A stretch of 64,000 nucleotides of DNA. It comes from Candidatus Nitrospira nitrosa. Lineage in GTDB: Bacteria; Nitrospirota; Nitrospiria; Nitrospirales; Nitrospiraceae. Positions 52,958 to 62,550 of this stretch are shown in pieces. Below the pieces are notes generated by a model. The model saw only the letters and a program-made list of their open reading frames with translations. It did no database searches and was not told the DNA's origin. Position numbers and translations under genes: made by a program. Location: positions 61,672-125,671 of the forward strand of contig NZ_CZQA01000014.1 in NCBI RefSeq assembly GCF_001458735.1. The letters run 5' to 3'. The number at the start of each line of letters is the position of its first letter. The stretch's first letter is position 1.

Positions 52958-54634
52958 GCTACTCTTGTGCTCCAGCAATTCCGCAGCTGTTGCCCGCGTC
53001 TTTTGAGTCACTCGCTCACCGCCGAGCATGCGTGCGATTTCACTCTCTCGACTGGCACCTACCAAGGCCCGCACCTTGGCCACCGTCCGCCCTTTGACCT
53101 CGGACTTTTCCACGCAGAAATGGTGCTCGGCCTGGGAGGCAACTTGTGGAAGGTGGGTGATACACAGCACCTGATGATATTGTCCCAGGGCTCGCAAGCG
53201 CTTGCCGATCGTGGCTGCGACAGCTCCTCCGACCCCTGTGTCGATCTCGTCAAAAATGAGCACCGGCACCTGATCCACGTCCGCAAGGACAGACTTCAAC
53301 GCCAACATGACCCGAGAGAGTTCCCCTCCTGAGGCCACACGGGCCATAGATTTGAGGGGCTCACCACTATTTGTCGATAACAGAAACTCAACCCGATCAA
53401 CCCCATCCGGACCATACTCATCGCCTAACTCTGCTGGCTCCACCTGCACAAGAAATCTCACTGGTCCCATCTTTAACGCCTCGAGATCTTTTCCGACCAG
53501 TTTTGTCAACGAGATCGCAGCCTTGGTCCGCTTTTCAGAAAGCTGGCGCGCTAACTTGGCAACGGCCTGCTGTTGTTCAAGGATCAGACGATCACACTGC
53601 TCGAGCTCACTGCCTGAGCGGCTGAGTCGCTCCAACTCCTCCTTCACCCGACTCTGCGTAGCAAGCACGGCTTCAATCGTCCCTCCATATTTCTTTTTCA
53701 TTCTATGAATGACCGCTAAGCGATCCTCGATCGTTGTTAACCGTGATGGATCGGCATCCAGTCCTTCGACGTACCCGCGAAGGCCATCCGAGACTTCCTT
53801 CAAGAGGACTCTGGATTCCGAGACAAGCCCCGCGATACCCTTCATCTCAGGATCAAGCTGAGCCAGTTCTCCTACCGCCCGCTCGACCAACGCCAAACTG
53901 GCCAAAATCCCCTGTCTATCCGCCTGAAGTTGTGCTTGGGCCTCCGATGCCAATTCCGTCAGACGACGAGACGAGGCTAACCGTTGCCGCTCAGCTTGGA
54001 GCCCTTCCTCCTCCCCAAGACGACAGGCTGCTTGATCTAATTCTTGTTGCTGAAAGCTCAGCACATCGTGCTGCTGCATCCGCTGATCGTTCGCAGCGGC
54101 CAACTCAGCACGCGTATGACGGGCACTGGTCCATTCTCGATGACTCGAGCGATATTGGTTTCGTAGATCTTGCAGCCGGCCAAATGCATCCAACACCTCC
54201 AGTTGAGCTGAGCCGGAGAGCAACGACTGCTGATCATGTTGACCATGGATATCGATGAGCGTGCCGGCAAACTCTTCCAATGCGTGAGCCGGGCTGAGCA
54301 CTCCGTTCAGATAGACTCGGTTTCTCCCTGATCGGGCGATCGTCCGTCGGATGATGAGCTCGAAATCGTTCGGACCAATAAGCCCTTGGGCCCGAAGCCG
54401 AGGAAGGATTGGGTGAGTGGGTGGTATCTCGAAGACCGCTTCGAGCTGCGCTTCATCCTCACCAAAGCGGACTTGGTCACTTGAGACGCGACCACCAATA
54501 AGAAGCGCCACCGCATCGATTAACAGGGACTTCCCAGTCCCTGTCTCTCCGGTCAGTACGGTAAACCCTGAGTCGATTTCAAGACTCAGTCGCTCAATGA
54601 CGGCAAAATTCGTAATCCGCAGCTCAGTGAGCAT
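52922..54634 (-). CDS. recN: DNA repair protein RecN
   Basis: SMC-like ATPase in double-strand-break repair. MLTELRITNFAVIERLSLEI and GETGTGKSLLIDAV at the N-terminus, a long coiled coil (about residues 150-370, EQCDRLILEQQQAVAKLARQL), and the C-terminal half-site FDEIDTGVGGAVAATIGKRL with Walker B. 570 residues, normal. Convergent with and overlapping the receiver-HD gene by 36 bases; it follows trxA by 17 bases. Confidence 0.97.
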   Translation of the reverse strand: MLTELRITNFAVIERLSLEIDSGFTVLTGETGTGKSLLIDAVALLIGGRVSSDQVRFGEDEAQLEAVFEIPPTHPILPRLRAQGLIGPNDFELIIRRTIARSGRNRVYLNGVLSPAHALEEFAGTLIDIHGQHDQQSLLSGSAQLEVLDAFGRLQDLRNQYRSSHREWTSARHTRAELAAANDQRMQQHDVLSFQQQELDQAACRLGEEEGLQAERQRLASSRRLTELASEAQAQLQADRQGILASLALVERAVGELAQLDPEMKGIAGLVSESRVLLKEVSDGLRGYVEGLDADPSRLTTIEDRLAVIHRMKKKYGGTIEAVLATQSRVKEELERLSRSGSELEQCDRLILEQQQAVAKLARQLSEKRTKAAISLTKLVGKDLEALKMGPVRFLVQVEPAELGDEYGPDGVDRVEFLLSTNSGEPLKSMARVASGGELSRVMLALKSVLADVDQVPVLIFDEIDTGVGGAVAATIGKRLRALGQYHQVLCITHLPQVASQAEHHFCVEKSEVKGRTVAKVRALVGASRESEIARMLGGERVTQKTRATAAELLEHKSSLGSGSGTQSRD

Positions 54635-54651
54635 TGCTGCGACGAGACGCC

Positions 54652-54999
54652 CTAGGCAGTCCCAGCATGTTGAGCAAGAAGTGAATCAATCATTTCCTTG
54701 AATTGACGCTTTGGCCTGGCCCCAACCAGCTTCTCTACTTGTTGGCCGTTCTTAAAGAATAGAATAGTCGGAATACTCATCACCTGGTACCGACCAGCGA
54801 CCTCAGGATTCTCATCCGTGTTCAACTTCCGAACTTTTAATTTCCCGTCGTATTCTTTTGCCAATTCATCGATGATCGGAGCAACCATTTGGCAGGGTCC
54901 ACACCAGACGGCCCAAAAATCGACCATCACCAGTTCCGAAGCCTTCATAACTTCTGCATCCCATGTAGAATCTTCTACTTTCAAGGCATCACCAGCCAC
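54652..54999 (-). CDS. trxA: Thioredoxin
   Basis: Small cytoplasmic disulfide reductase with active site WCGPCQ and the rest of the fold (VMSIPTILFFKNGQ with the cis-proline, KLVGARPKRQFKEMI). 115 residues. Start is a GTG at 54999, preceded by GGAGGG. It could supply electrons to the Bcp peroxidase encoded at 42968. It stands between recN and lptD. Confidence 0.97.
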   Translation of the reverse strand: MAGDALKVEDSTWDAEVMKASELVMVDFWAVWCGPCQMVAPIIDELAKEYDGKLKVRKLNTDENPEVAGRYQVMSIPTILFFKNGQQVEKLVGARPKRQFKEMIDSLLAQHAGTA

Positions 55000-55086
55000 G
55001 TCTTTCCCTCCTTACAGAGTTAACATCACACACATGTCACGAGGCAATCATCGTACCCTACCACTGATTTTAGAGTCAAATACGGA

Positions 55087-57552
55087 TCAGCGCCCGGCTT
55101 GAACGCGAGGTGGAGTCCCGTTGGGCTCGGAAACCTGTGGTGGCAATCCATAGGGTCCCCCAGGAGCCGGCCAGGGCAGACCGCGTTCTCCATATACCAG
55201 CGGATTCAGCAACGTCCGCATGAGGACAGCTTCTGCATTGCCCACACCGCCGACCCCCGTGAAATTCAACATGAACCCGTACTGCTCACGATCGGGGAAT
55301 TTGATGTAATGGAGCCCCAATGACCAACACTTGCATGGATTTTGATACAAGGCGACAACGTCCAATTCAGGACTTCTCCCCTGCTTCACGTCATAATAGG
55401 CCTTGGCCCCAAAGGTCCACCCCCAGGGAGTACGTACCCCACCCCCCATCGTCACGAATTGAATCTCTTTTGTCGGAGCATACACTTCGTTGAAGGAGAT
55501 GGGGTTCCAAATATCCCCTCGCCTGACCCGATTGCCATCCCTCGTATAACGCTGCCCCACTTCAACATACCAATTGGTTCCCTCCTGAAAGCGGAGATCT
55601 GCGTTGAATTGGCTCACGGTCAGCTGATACGGATCAACAAATGCGTCCATGGTCACGTACCGATTGATGGGAGGCCGCAGCGCCCAGGCTTGAGCGCCCT
55701 GACCAAAAATTGGAGTATCCAGCTGTGAAATACTGCTGAGCGGCGGGAGATTATTCCCAATCACGGCTCGCACCCAGATATCAGAGAACCTCTTGCCTTG
55801 AATAGGGACCGTCGCCGGCTGGATCGGCTGGGTGAACGAGCCAAGGAAAGGGGCGACGCCAGGCGTAAACTCGCGCGCCAACGTCTGCACGCCTCCGACA
55901 TGGTAACTCTGAGCGACAGTGAGATCCAGCCAATTGAAGGCCGTCCCTGTCCCTGATTCCAGCACACGACTCCGGAGCATATAGGTCACGAGATTCTTCT
56001 TGGGCAGATCATCGATCTGATCGATTTGTGTCAACGCCGATTGTCTGGTGCCGGGGACATACTCATAGGTCACCGTCGGTTCCATCGTATGCAAGAGACT
56101 GTTACCATCAGCCAACGAAAAGCGGCGTGTGAGTTTCGATGTCGCATCGACCCCCAGCCAAAAGGTTTCTCGATGTTGAGCATCCTCCGACTGCGCACCT
56201 CTCGTGTAATACACCTCCCTAAACTTCGCCTGAGGACGAATCCCTACGAGGTGTCCGAGCTCAATCAGCTCCGTGGCAATGCCAGGAACAAGATTGAATC
56301 GGTTGAGGGCAAACCCGTCTTCTCGGTAAAAGTTGACGTAGTTTCCTTCCATGCCATACCGAACAGGTGAATTGAACAGAGACACATAGGGCAAGTTGTA
56401 CCCGGCTTCGGGAAGGCGCTGAAAGGTATCTTTGCCACCGGCCTGTAACGGCTGCAGATACAAACCTAAGAGGTAGAGACTGCCGTAGGGAAGACGTTGG
56501 GAAAGTAAAAGATTCGATTCGGCACTCGGCAAGGCTCGGAGGACACCCGAGTTGCTCAACTGCTGATAAAAGTTCGGGTCAGTGACCAAATTGGCATTGG
56601 CCCGCAACAAAAGCGTATCCGTCAGATACTGCGTATGACTCCCGGTCACTGTTGCACGGGCTTGTTGCGCATCGCTGTTGGTCCCGATACCGCCGGCGTC
56701 CGGTAGCTGAGTCTGCTGCAAATAACTCAGATACCATTTGCCGCGCGATCGACGGTCCAATATGTAGCGATACTCAAAATCAGACCCGTATCCCAATCGA
56801 TTGTAGTAGGACGGTGAGATCGTCACATCCTGACTCGGACTGATTGCCCAGAAAAAGTGGGCCTGCGCACCAAATCCAAACCGACTGTTGTACTTCGGAG
56901 TAGGAATCAGAAATCCGGTTTGTCGTCTCGCCATCGGATACGAGAAGGTCGGAAGAGGAATCGTCGGCACGTCCAAGATGCAGAACCATCCACCTTTAAA
57001 GGCCAACGTATCACTAATCGTCATGTCCACATCGTTGGCACGGAACCGCCAAGCCGGCACTTCTCCTTCTTGGGCATCACAGTTGGTAAAGCTGCCATCT
57101 TTCACACGATAGTGGTATTCGGACAATCGCTGTAGATATTGACCCGACACGAGCGCATTTCGGGAAGGAATGAAAAGCTCCGCATGCGTGGCAATACCGG
57201 CCTCGGTATTGACGTTCAACTCCAATCGCTCGGCTGTCACATCAGCTTGTACGTCGGTTAAATGAACATGACCGACAGCCGTAAGGATCCCGGGTAGGGC
57301 TTGAATGGTGGCGTGATCAGCAGTCAGCGTGATCCCTCCCTGACGAATGATCACGGCCCCGTTCGCTTCGTAGATTTCCTGTTCTTGTTGATAGTCGATC
57401 CGCTCGGCCGTGATGTCCAGAGGAGTAGAAGCCGAAGAAGATCCAGCACTTCCCCCTGGATGATCAGCGGCGGAGACCGAAAGGGGTGAGAGCAGAAGCG
57501 TGAGGAGAGTGAGCAGACCTCCTTGGCGAAGCCACGCGAGAGGATCCCCCAT
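55087..57552 (-). CDS. lptD: LPS-assembly protein LptD
   Basis: Outer-membrane beta-barrel that inserts lipopolysaccharide into the outer leaflet. After a signal peptide (LLTLLTLLLSPLSVSAA) comes the OstA/LptA-like domain (LDITAERIDYQQEQEIYEANG, VTAERLELNVN) and the barrel, whose late part has many alternating strands (YRYILDRRSRGKWYLSYLQQ, WYVEVGQRYTRDG). Cysteines FTNCDAQEG and NPCKCW are candidates for the inter-domain disulfides known in E. coli LptD. Start ATG at 57552 follows the folC stop by one base; a start 11 codons upstream would overlap folC. Confidence 0.93.
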   Translation of the reverse strand: MGDPLAWLRQGGLLTLLTLLLSPLSVSAADHPGGSAGSSSASTPLDITAERIDYQQEQEIYEANGAVIIRQGGITLTADHATIQALPGILTAVGHVHLTDVQADVTAERLELNVNTEAGIATHAELFIPSRNALVSGQYLQRLSEYHYRVKDGSFTNCDAQEGEVPAWRFRANDVDMTISDTLAFKGGWFCILDVPTIPLPTFSYPMARRQTGFLIPTPKYNSRFGFGAQAHFFWAISPSQDVTISPSYYNRLGYGSDFEYRYILDRRSRGKWYLSYLQQTQLPDAGGIGTNSDAQQARATVTGSHTQYLTDTLLLRANANLVTDPNFYQQLSNSGVLRALPSAESNLLLSQRLPYGSLYLLGLYLQPLQAGGKDTFQRLPEAGYNLPYVSLFNSPVRYGMEGNYVNFYREDGFALNRFNLVPGIATELIELGHLVGIRPQAKFREVYYTRGAQSEDAQHRETFWLGVDATSKLTRRFSLADGNSLLHTMEPTVTYEYVPGTRQSALTQIDQIDDLPKKNLVTYMLRSRVLESGTGTAFNWLDLTVAQSYHVGGVQTLAREFTPGVAPFLGSFTQPIQPATVPIQGKRFSDIWVRAVIGNNLPPLSSISQLDTPIFGQGAQAWALRPPINRYVTMDAFVDPYQLTVSQFNADLRFQEGTNWYVEVGQRYTRDGNRVRRGDIWNPISFNEVYAPTKEIQFVTMGGGVRTPWGWTFGAKAYYDVKQGRSPELDVVALYQNPCKCWSLGLHYIKFPDREQYGFMLNFTGVGGVGNAEAVLMRTLLNPLVYGERGLPWPAPGGPYGLPPQVSEPNGTPPRVQAGR

Positions 57553-57553
57553 G

Positions 57554-58852
57554 CTAGCCGCGAATCGGAGACAGATCACAGCCACATATTGCCGCTTTGA
57601 TATCCCCCAGGAGCATCAGCGAGCCGGTGATGCAAAGAAGATCCTGCGGCATCGCCCGACTTCTGGCAAGGGCCACCGCATCCGTCGGAAGCATCGCCTC
57701 TTGCACCGGTCCCGACCATTCATCCAGCACCGCACGGAGCTCGTGAACCGTGGCAGATCGCCCGAGAGCCGCTTGAGTTAAGACGATCTCTGAGACCACC
57801 GGCAGGAGTGGGGTGATAAATCCCCGATGATCCTTGTCCCGCATCATGCCCCAGACGAGGATAATCCGTGAATCCGGGTGCTGGGCGGCATAATCCGTGA
57901 GATATCGAGCAAGCACCTCAGCTGCAGCTGGGTTATGTGCCCCATCGAGCACCACATGGGGTGCTTCGTCGATCTTTTCCAAACGCCCTTCCCAAGAAAC
58001 CGTCCGCAAACCTTCCAGGACCGCCCTCTCGTCCAGGGTCATTCCTCGTTGATCGGCTGCCTCCAGGAGCGCCAATGTGCAGGCGGCATTATCCCATTGG
58101 TGGCGACCAACCAAGCCGCACTCCACCCCCTCGATAACATGCGTGACCCCTCGGTACACCAGTCGCCCGTCACGATCCTGATCAAGAGAGAATTCTCGAC
58201 CAAGACGCCAGAGTGGTGCGGAGCGATCTTTGGCGAGGCGGGACAAGACTTGCTCTGCCTCCGCCTCCATCCGGCCGATCACAACCGGCACGCCGGGCTT
58301 AATGATCCCACCTTTTTCAAAGGCAATGGTCTCTTCCGTCGTTCCCAAATACTCTTGATGGTCCATGCCGATCGTCGTAATCGCACAGGCCAGCGGCTGC
58401 TCGACCACATTGGTCGCATCAAACCGTCCCCCCAACCCAACCTCAAGAACGGCAACATCCACTGCTGATTCGGCAAAATGCAGAAAGGCGAGAGCCGTGG
58501 TCATCTCAAAAAACGTCGGATGCAGATCATCCCTCAGCACCGCTCGTAATCGTGTGAGCAGTCCCTCGACCCGCTCCTCCGGAATCATCTCACCGTTGAC
58601 GCGAATCCGTTCCCGAAAGTCGACAAGGTGAGGGGACGTATAGAGCCCGACACGTCGACCGGCACAGTGAAGGACCGCCGCCGCCATCGAAGCCGTGGAC
58701 CCTTTGCCGTTCGTGCCCCCGATATGGAGGACCTGAAGCGACGACTGCGGATGACCCACTCGATCCAATAACAGACGCATCGTCTCCAGACCCAGCTTGA
58801 TGCCGTGTTTCTGGAGACCATAGAGATATTCAATCACTGAGGAATAGCTCAT
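57554..58852 (-). CDS. folC: Bifunctional dihydrofolate synthase / folylpolyglutamate synthase
   Basis: ATP-dependent Mur-ligase-like enzyme adding glutamate to dihydropteroate and folates. HIGGTNGKGSTASMAAAVL (P-loop), YTSPHLVDFRERI and TFFEMTTALAFLHFA, then VGLGGRFDATNVV and the C-terminal domain with VLDGAHNPAAAEVLARYL. 432 residues, normal. It lies between accD and lptD on the same strand; the ATG at 58852 is preceded by two TTG codons. Pairing of accD with folC is widespread. Confidence 0.95.
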   Translation of the reverse strand: MSYSSVIEYLYGLQKHGIKLGLETMRLLLDRVGHPQSSLQVLHIGGTNGKGSTASMAAAVLHCAGRRVGLYTSPHLVDFRERIRVNGEMIPEERVEGLLTRLRAVLRDDLHPTFFEMTTALAFLHFAESAVDVAVLEVGLGGRFDATNVVEQPLACAITTIGMDHQEYLGTTEETIAFEKGGIIKPGVPVVIGRMEAEAEQVLSRLAKDRSAPLWRLGREFSLDQDRDGRLVYRGVTHVIEGVECGLVGRHQWDNAACTLALLEAADQRGMTLDERAVLEGLRTVSWEGRLEKIDEAPHVVLDGAHNPAAAEVLARYLTDYAAQHPDSRIILVWGMMRDKDHRGFITPLLPVVSEIVLTQAALGRSATVHELRAVLDEWSGPVQEAMLPTDAVALARSRAMPQDLLCITGSLMLLGDIKAAICGCDLSPIRG

Positions 58853-58877
58853 CAACAAGCCGGGAGGATACAGGAAC

Positions 58878-59714
58878 CTAAAAATGATTCACGAGGGTAC
58901 CGACCGTCTCCTTCAAGCGCCGACGTTCAACGATCATGTCGATCATGCCGTGTTCGAGCAGAAATTCGGCGCGCTGAAACTGGTCGGGCAATTGCTGCTT
59001 AATCGTTTGCTCGATCACGCGAGGGCCTGCAAATCCGATCAAGGCTTTGGGTTCCGCAATGATGACATCACCTAACATCGCCACACTGGCCGTGACGCCG
59101 CCGAATGTCGGGTCGGAAAGAATGGTAATGAACGGCAGTTTGGCTTCACCGAGCTTCGCCACGGCCGTCGACGTCTTGGCCATCTGCATCAACGAGAGAA
59201 TCCCCTCCTGCATCCGAGCCCCACCGGAAGCGGTCACCAAGATCACAGGCAATTTCAACTCCAACGCACGATCGACCGCGCGACAGAGTTTCTCACCGAC
59301 AACCGAACCCATACTCCCACCCATGAAACTAAAGTCGAACACACACAACACCACACGGCTCCCATTTACCAACCCTTCTCCGATCACCAGAGCATCCTTG
59401 CGCCCGGTCTTCTCCTGGTGAGCCTTCACACGATCACGATACGGTTTGGTATCCTGGAAGACCAAGGGATCCTGTGCTTCCAATCCCGCGTCCCATTCTT
59501 TGAACGTACCAAGATCGATGAGTAAGCCGATCCGCTCCGTGACAGAAATCGGAAAATGATACTCGCACTTCGGGCAGACCTTGTTGTTGCGGTCGACTTC
59601 TTTCCGATAGACGATTTCACGACAATGGTTGCACTTGAGCCACATTCCCTCGCTGCCTTTTGAGCGCGGAGGAGGAACGGAATCGTTGGGCTTATCTTTT
59701 TTAAACCAGGCCAT
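58878..59714 (-). CDS. accD: Acetyl-CoA carboxylase carboxyltransferase, beta subunit
   Basis: Transfers CO2 from biotin-AccB to acetyl-CoA with AccA. The N-terminal zinc ribbon (LKCNHCREIV and KVCPKCEYHF, four Cys) and the crotonase-like core (LKLPVILVTASGGARMQEGILSLMQMAKTS, FGGVTASVAMLGDVIIAEP, GFAGPRVIEQT) are intact. 278 residues. The start ATG at 59714 (AWFKKDK) is set by AGGAG about 9 bases upstream. AccB/AccC are encoded at 3933-5871. Confidence 0.97.
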   Translation of the reverse strand: MAWFKKDKPNDSVPPPRSKGSEGMWLKCNHCREIVYRKEVDRNNKVCPKCEYHFPISVTERIGLLIDLGTFKEWDAGLEAQDPLVFQDTKPYRDRVKAHQEKTGRKDALVIGEGLVNGSRVVLCVFDFSFMGGSMGSVVGEKLCRAVDRALELKLPVILVTASGGARMQEGILSLMQMAKTSTAVAKLGEAKLPFITILSDPTFGGVTASVAMLGDVIIAEPKALIGFAGPRVIEQTIKQQLPDQFQRAEFLLEHGMIDMIVERRRLKETVGTLVNHF

Positions 59715-60100
59715 CACACCCTCTCCTATCGAAATCGGTACGGGAAGAAACCCACGTGAGCCCACGCCCCAGCCAGAGACCGATTCTCGTCACACCGTCA
59801 GCCCGCTCAACATCATCGCAACGATCAAGCCGACGCCGTGCAGCAGGATCAAGACCAGCCCAGCCTCATAGCACCAGGGTCTCGCCAATACCCCACGAAA
59901 AAACCACAGCACTCGAGACAAGGAGCCAGCAGCCGTCATGATGCAGTCCGAAAAACTCAACTCCTCGTAGAGATATCCACCCCGTCTCTGGAGTCATGAT
60001 TGAGGAAACCCGACCCATCAGATGATCTATTATTGAACGATGGACTGCCATCACCCCACTGAGAATGGGGCCCATTGTAGCAAATCCGTTGGATAGAATC
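59715..60100. other. Intergenic region between moaA and accD
   Basis: 386 bases on the minus-strand side. The only feature is a possible 49-codon minus-strand frame at 59939-59790 starting TAAGSLSRVLWFF and ending in a hydrophobic stretch (LVLILLHGVGLIVAMML). It has no ribosome-binding site, so coding is doubtful. The accD ribosome-binding site lies at the left end. Confidence 0.4.
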
Positions 60101-61189
60101 TCATCCGCCTCGCGCGTGCATTTCCAAGTGTGGATCTTCCCGAAGCTGGTCAATACCGATCAACCCTCGGGATCGCAGTCCCAGCCGCTCCAGCGCCTTC
60201 CGCTCCTCAGCTCCACGGTCATGACGGGCCGTCCACACTGATCGAACCAGCTCTCGCATCTCTGCGGAACTGGCGCCCAACCGAAGCGGTTTCCGTAGAT
60301 CCACACCCGACGCAGCATACAAGCACAAATACCAAATCCCATCGGCGGTCACACGACTACGGTCGCAATGGGCACAGAAGGGCTGAGTCGTCGAGGAAAT
60401 AATCCCAAAGATCGTGCCATCCGGCAAGCGAAATCGTTGCGCTGGAGCTGTGCCACGCTCAGGGACAGGGATGATCTGGCCATACCGCCGACCTAACAGG
60501 TCGAGTATTCGATCCTGGGACAAGACCTTATCTGGATTCCACTCATTCGCCCCACCGACATCCATGTACTCAATAAACCGCACCTCGGCCTGGTAATGCT
60601 TGGCAAACTCAATCAAGGGGATCAGCTCATCGTCGTTGAATCCACGAATCGCCACCGTATCGAGCTTCAGATTTGAGAATCCCACCTGCCCGACCGATTC
60701 AATGCCCTCGACAACACGGGAAAATTCATCCCGTCTGGTCAATTGCCGGAATCGCTCTGGCCGAAGAGTATCCAGACTAATGGTGACCCGATCAAGCCCC
60801 GCTTCATAGAGTTCTTGGGCCTGCTCTGCCAAGAGAATGCCATTCGTCGTCAAGGCGACTTCGGTGATTCGACGATTCTGCCGCAGTAACCGAACCAATC
60901 GCGCAAGGTCTCTCCGCAACAGAGGTTCTCCACCTGTCAACCGGACCTTGTCGACACCCAAATCGGTGAAATAGCCGACCAGCGTCGCCATTTCTTCAAG
61001 ACTTAAGATGTCCTCCCGCGGCAACCAGACATACTCCGGCTCCGGCATACAGTAGCTGCAGCGGAGATTACAACGATCCGTCACGGACAAGCGTAGGCTG
61101 CCAAGAGGGCGACCATACGTATCCACGACAGATGGAAGATCCGCACTGATCGGTCTCAGCTTCACGGGCTTCCTCTTCCTGCCGAACAC
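60101..61189 (-). CDS. moaA: GTP 3',8-cyclase (molybdopterin biosynthesis)
   Basis: Radical-SAM enzyme that begins molybdenum-cofactor synthesis by forming 3',8-cyclo-7,8-dihydro-GTP from GTP. First Fe-S motif VTDRCNLRCSYCMP (C-x3-C-x2-C), then VRLTGGEPLLRRDL, and the second cluster motif FCAHCDRSRVTADGIWYLCLYA. The conserved C-terminal Gly-Gly (HARGG) is present. 362 residues, slightly long at the N-terminus. Last gene of moaC-moaDE-moaA. Confidence 0.97.
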   Translation of the reverse strand: MFGRKRKPVKLRPISADLPSVVDTYGRPLGSLRLSVTDRCNLRCSYCMPEPEYVWLPREDILSLEEMATLVGYFTDLGVDKVRLTGGEPLLRRDLARLVRLLRQNRRITEVALTTNGILLAEQAQELYEAGLDRVTISLDTLRPERFRQLTRRDEFSRVVEGIESVGQVGFSNLKLDTVAIRGFNDDELIPLIEFAKHYQAEVRFIEYMDVGGANEWNPDKVLSQDRILDLLGRRYGQIIPVPERGTAPAQRFRLPDGTIFGIISSTTQPFCAHCDRSRVTADGIWYLCLYAASGVDLRKPLRLGASSAEMRELVRSVWTARHDRGAEERKALERLGLRSRGLIGIDQLREDPHLEMHARGG

Positions 61190-61232
61190 CCTTTACCGTT
61201 CACCCCTCTCTCCCCTCACATCTTCCCCATCC

Positions 61233-61934
61233 CTAAGGATGTTCCTCGACCCAGACTTCCCCTTCCGGCGTATGTTCCAGCTTCCAGATCGGCGTGATTT
61301 GCTTGAGTTCGTCGATAGCCCATCGACAGGCGGTGAAGGCCTCTGCGCGGTGCTCCGCCCCGGCGATGATGAGCACAATATTCTCCCCGATCGTGATGGC
61401 TCCATACCGATGAATAATCAGCAATTCGAGAATGCCGAATTCTTTGAGGGCTCGCTCACGAATCTCGCGCAGCTTCTTCTGTGCCATCCCTTCATAGTGC
61501 TCAAACGTAATCCCATCGACATCTCGCCCGCGGGACCGATCCCGCGCGATGCCCAAGAAGGTGGCAATCCCCCCAATCCGTTTCGACCGACTCTTGACGC
61601 GATCAAGCTCCTGATCAATAGAAAAATTCTCCCGCTGCACACGGACAAACTGGCTGTCGTCCAGCTCAGCATTCATTGAACTCCCTCCGGCAAAGGGCGG
61701 CAGCAACGCGATTTCGTCACCCTCACTGATCATCGTGTCTTCGTGCGCAATGTCCTGATTCACCGACACCAACACCTTCTTCTTCTGAACGAGTTCTCCG
61801 ACAGCAGGGTGGCTAATCTCGATGGCACGGACTACGTCCTTGACCAGCCGGCCGTTCGCCACATTCACCGACAGAGAACCCTGATTTCCAGCCAGCAGTT
61901 TCGTCATACCGAATAACTTGATCGTCACCATCAT
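61233..61934 (-). CDS. Fused molybdopterin synthase, MoaD-MoaE in one chain
   Basis: Residues 1-84 are MoaD (ubiquitin-like: TIKLFGMTKLLAGNQGS, ending EIALLPPFAGG). Residues ~90-233 are MoaE (FSIDQELDRVKSRSKRIGGIATFLGIARDRSRGRD, HYEGMAQKKLREI, IHRYGAITIGENIV, EHRAEAFTACRWAIDELK). MoaD must end in a free Gly-Gly to carry the thiocarboxylate, so the single chain would need cleavage after PPFAGG. This is known for MoaX in Mycobacterium tuberculosis. The MoaE part follows SSMNAELDD without a stop. Between moaC and moaA. Confidence 0.93.
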   Translation of the reverse strand: MMVTIKLFGMTKLLAGNQGSLSVNVANGRLVKDVVRAIEISHPAVGELVQKKKVLVSVNQDIAHEDTMISEGDEIALLPPFAGGSSMNAELDDSQFVRVQRENFSIDQELDRVKSRSKRIGGIATFLGIARDRSRGRDVDGITFEHYEGMAQKKLREIRERALKEFGILELLIIHRYGAITIGENIVLIIAGAEHRAEAFTACRWAIDELKQITPIWKLEHTPEGEVWVEEHP

Positions 61935-61949
61935 GGCGTAGCCTTGACC

Positions 61950-62444
61950 TCAGCCTTCCCTCGTATAGGTCCCCGACTTCCCGCCTGACTTCGACAGGAG
62001 ACAAACCTCACTAATAGTCATTCCCCGATCGACCGCCTTACACATGTCATAAACGGTCAGCGCCGCGACCGTCACGGCCGTCATGGCTTCCATTTCGACT
62101 CCCGTCGGTCCTGTCGTCTTGGCCGTGGCTGTAATGGTAATCGAACAGCGGCCTGCTCGATCCGGCCGCGGTTCTTCTTTGAAGGCAATGTCGACGCTGG
62201 TGAGCGAAATTGGATGACACATGGGAATCAGGTCCGGCGTCTTCTTCGCACCCATGACACCAGCGACCTGAGCAACGGCCAAGACATCGCCCTTGGCGAT
62301 CTTGCCACGTTGAATCTTTTCAAGGGTTTCAGGAAGTAAGAAGACTGTAGCTTGAGCAATAGCCAATCGTTCAGTCGACTCCTTGGCACTGATATCGACC
62401 ATCCGAGCCCGACCAGATTCGTTGAAGTGGGTAAATTCAGCCAT
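61950..62444 (-). CDS. moaC: Cyclic pyranopterin monophosphate synthase
   Basis: Converts the MoaA product to cyclic pyranopterin monophosphate. Typical sequence: [64 protein letters not shown] (catalytic Lys region in KSGGKSGTY). 164 residues. It opens the moaC-moaDE-moaA set; the upstream 105 bases show no clear molybdenum-cofactor riboswitch. Confidence 0.97.
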   Translation of the reverse strand: MAEFTHFNESGRARMVDISAKESTERLAIAQATVFLLPETLEKIQRGKIAKGDVLAVAQVAGVMGAKKTPDLIPMCHPISLTSVDIAFKEEPRPDRAGRCSITITATAKTTGPTGVEMEAMTAVTVAALTVYDMCKAVDRGMTISEVCLLSKSGGKSGTYTREG

Positions 62445-62550
62445 TTTTCTCGTTGAATCAGTATGTTGCAGTCACTACCTGGCGGAATTATAGGTGCCGC
62501 CAAAGAGGAAGGTCAAGGAAGGGAAGGTGCAACACAGCCGTCAGCTACCA

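Noticed and set aside
59866..60153. 95-codon minus-strand open frame overlapping the moaA end
   Set aside because: It overlaps the end of moaA in another frame and shows no family match or ribosome-binding site.
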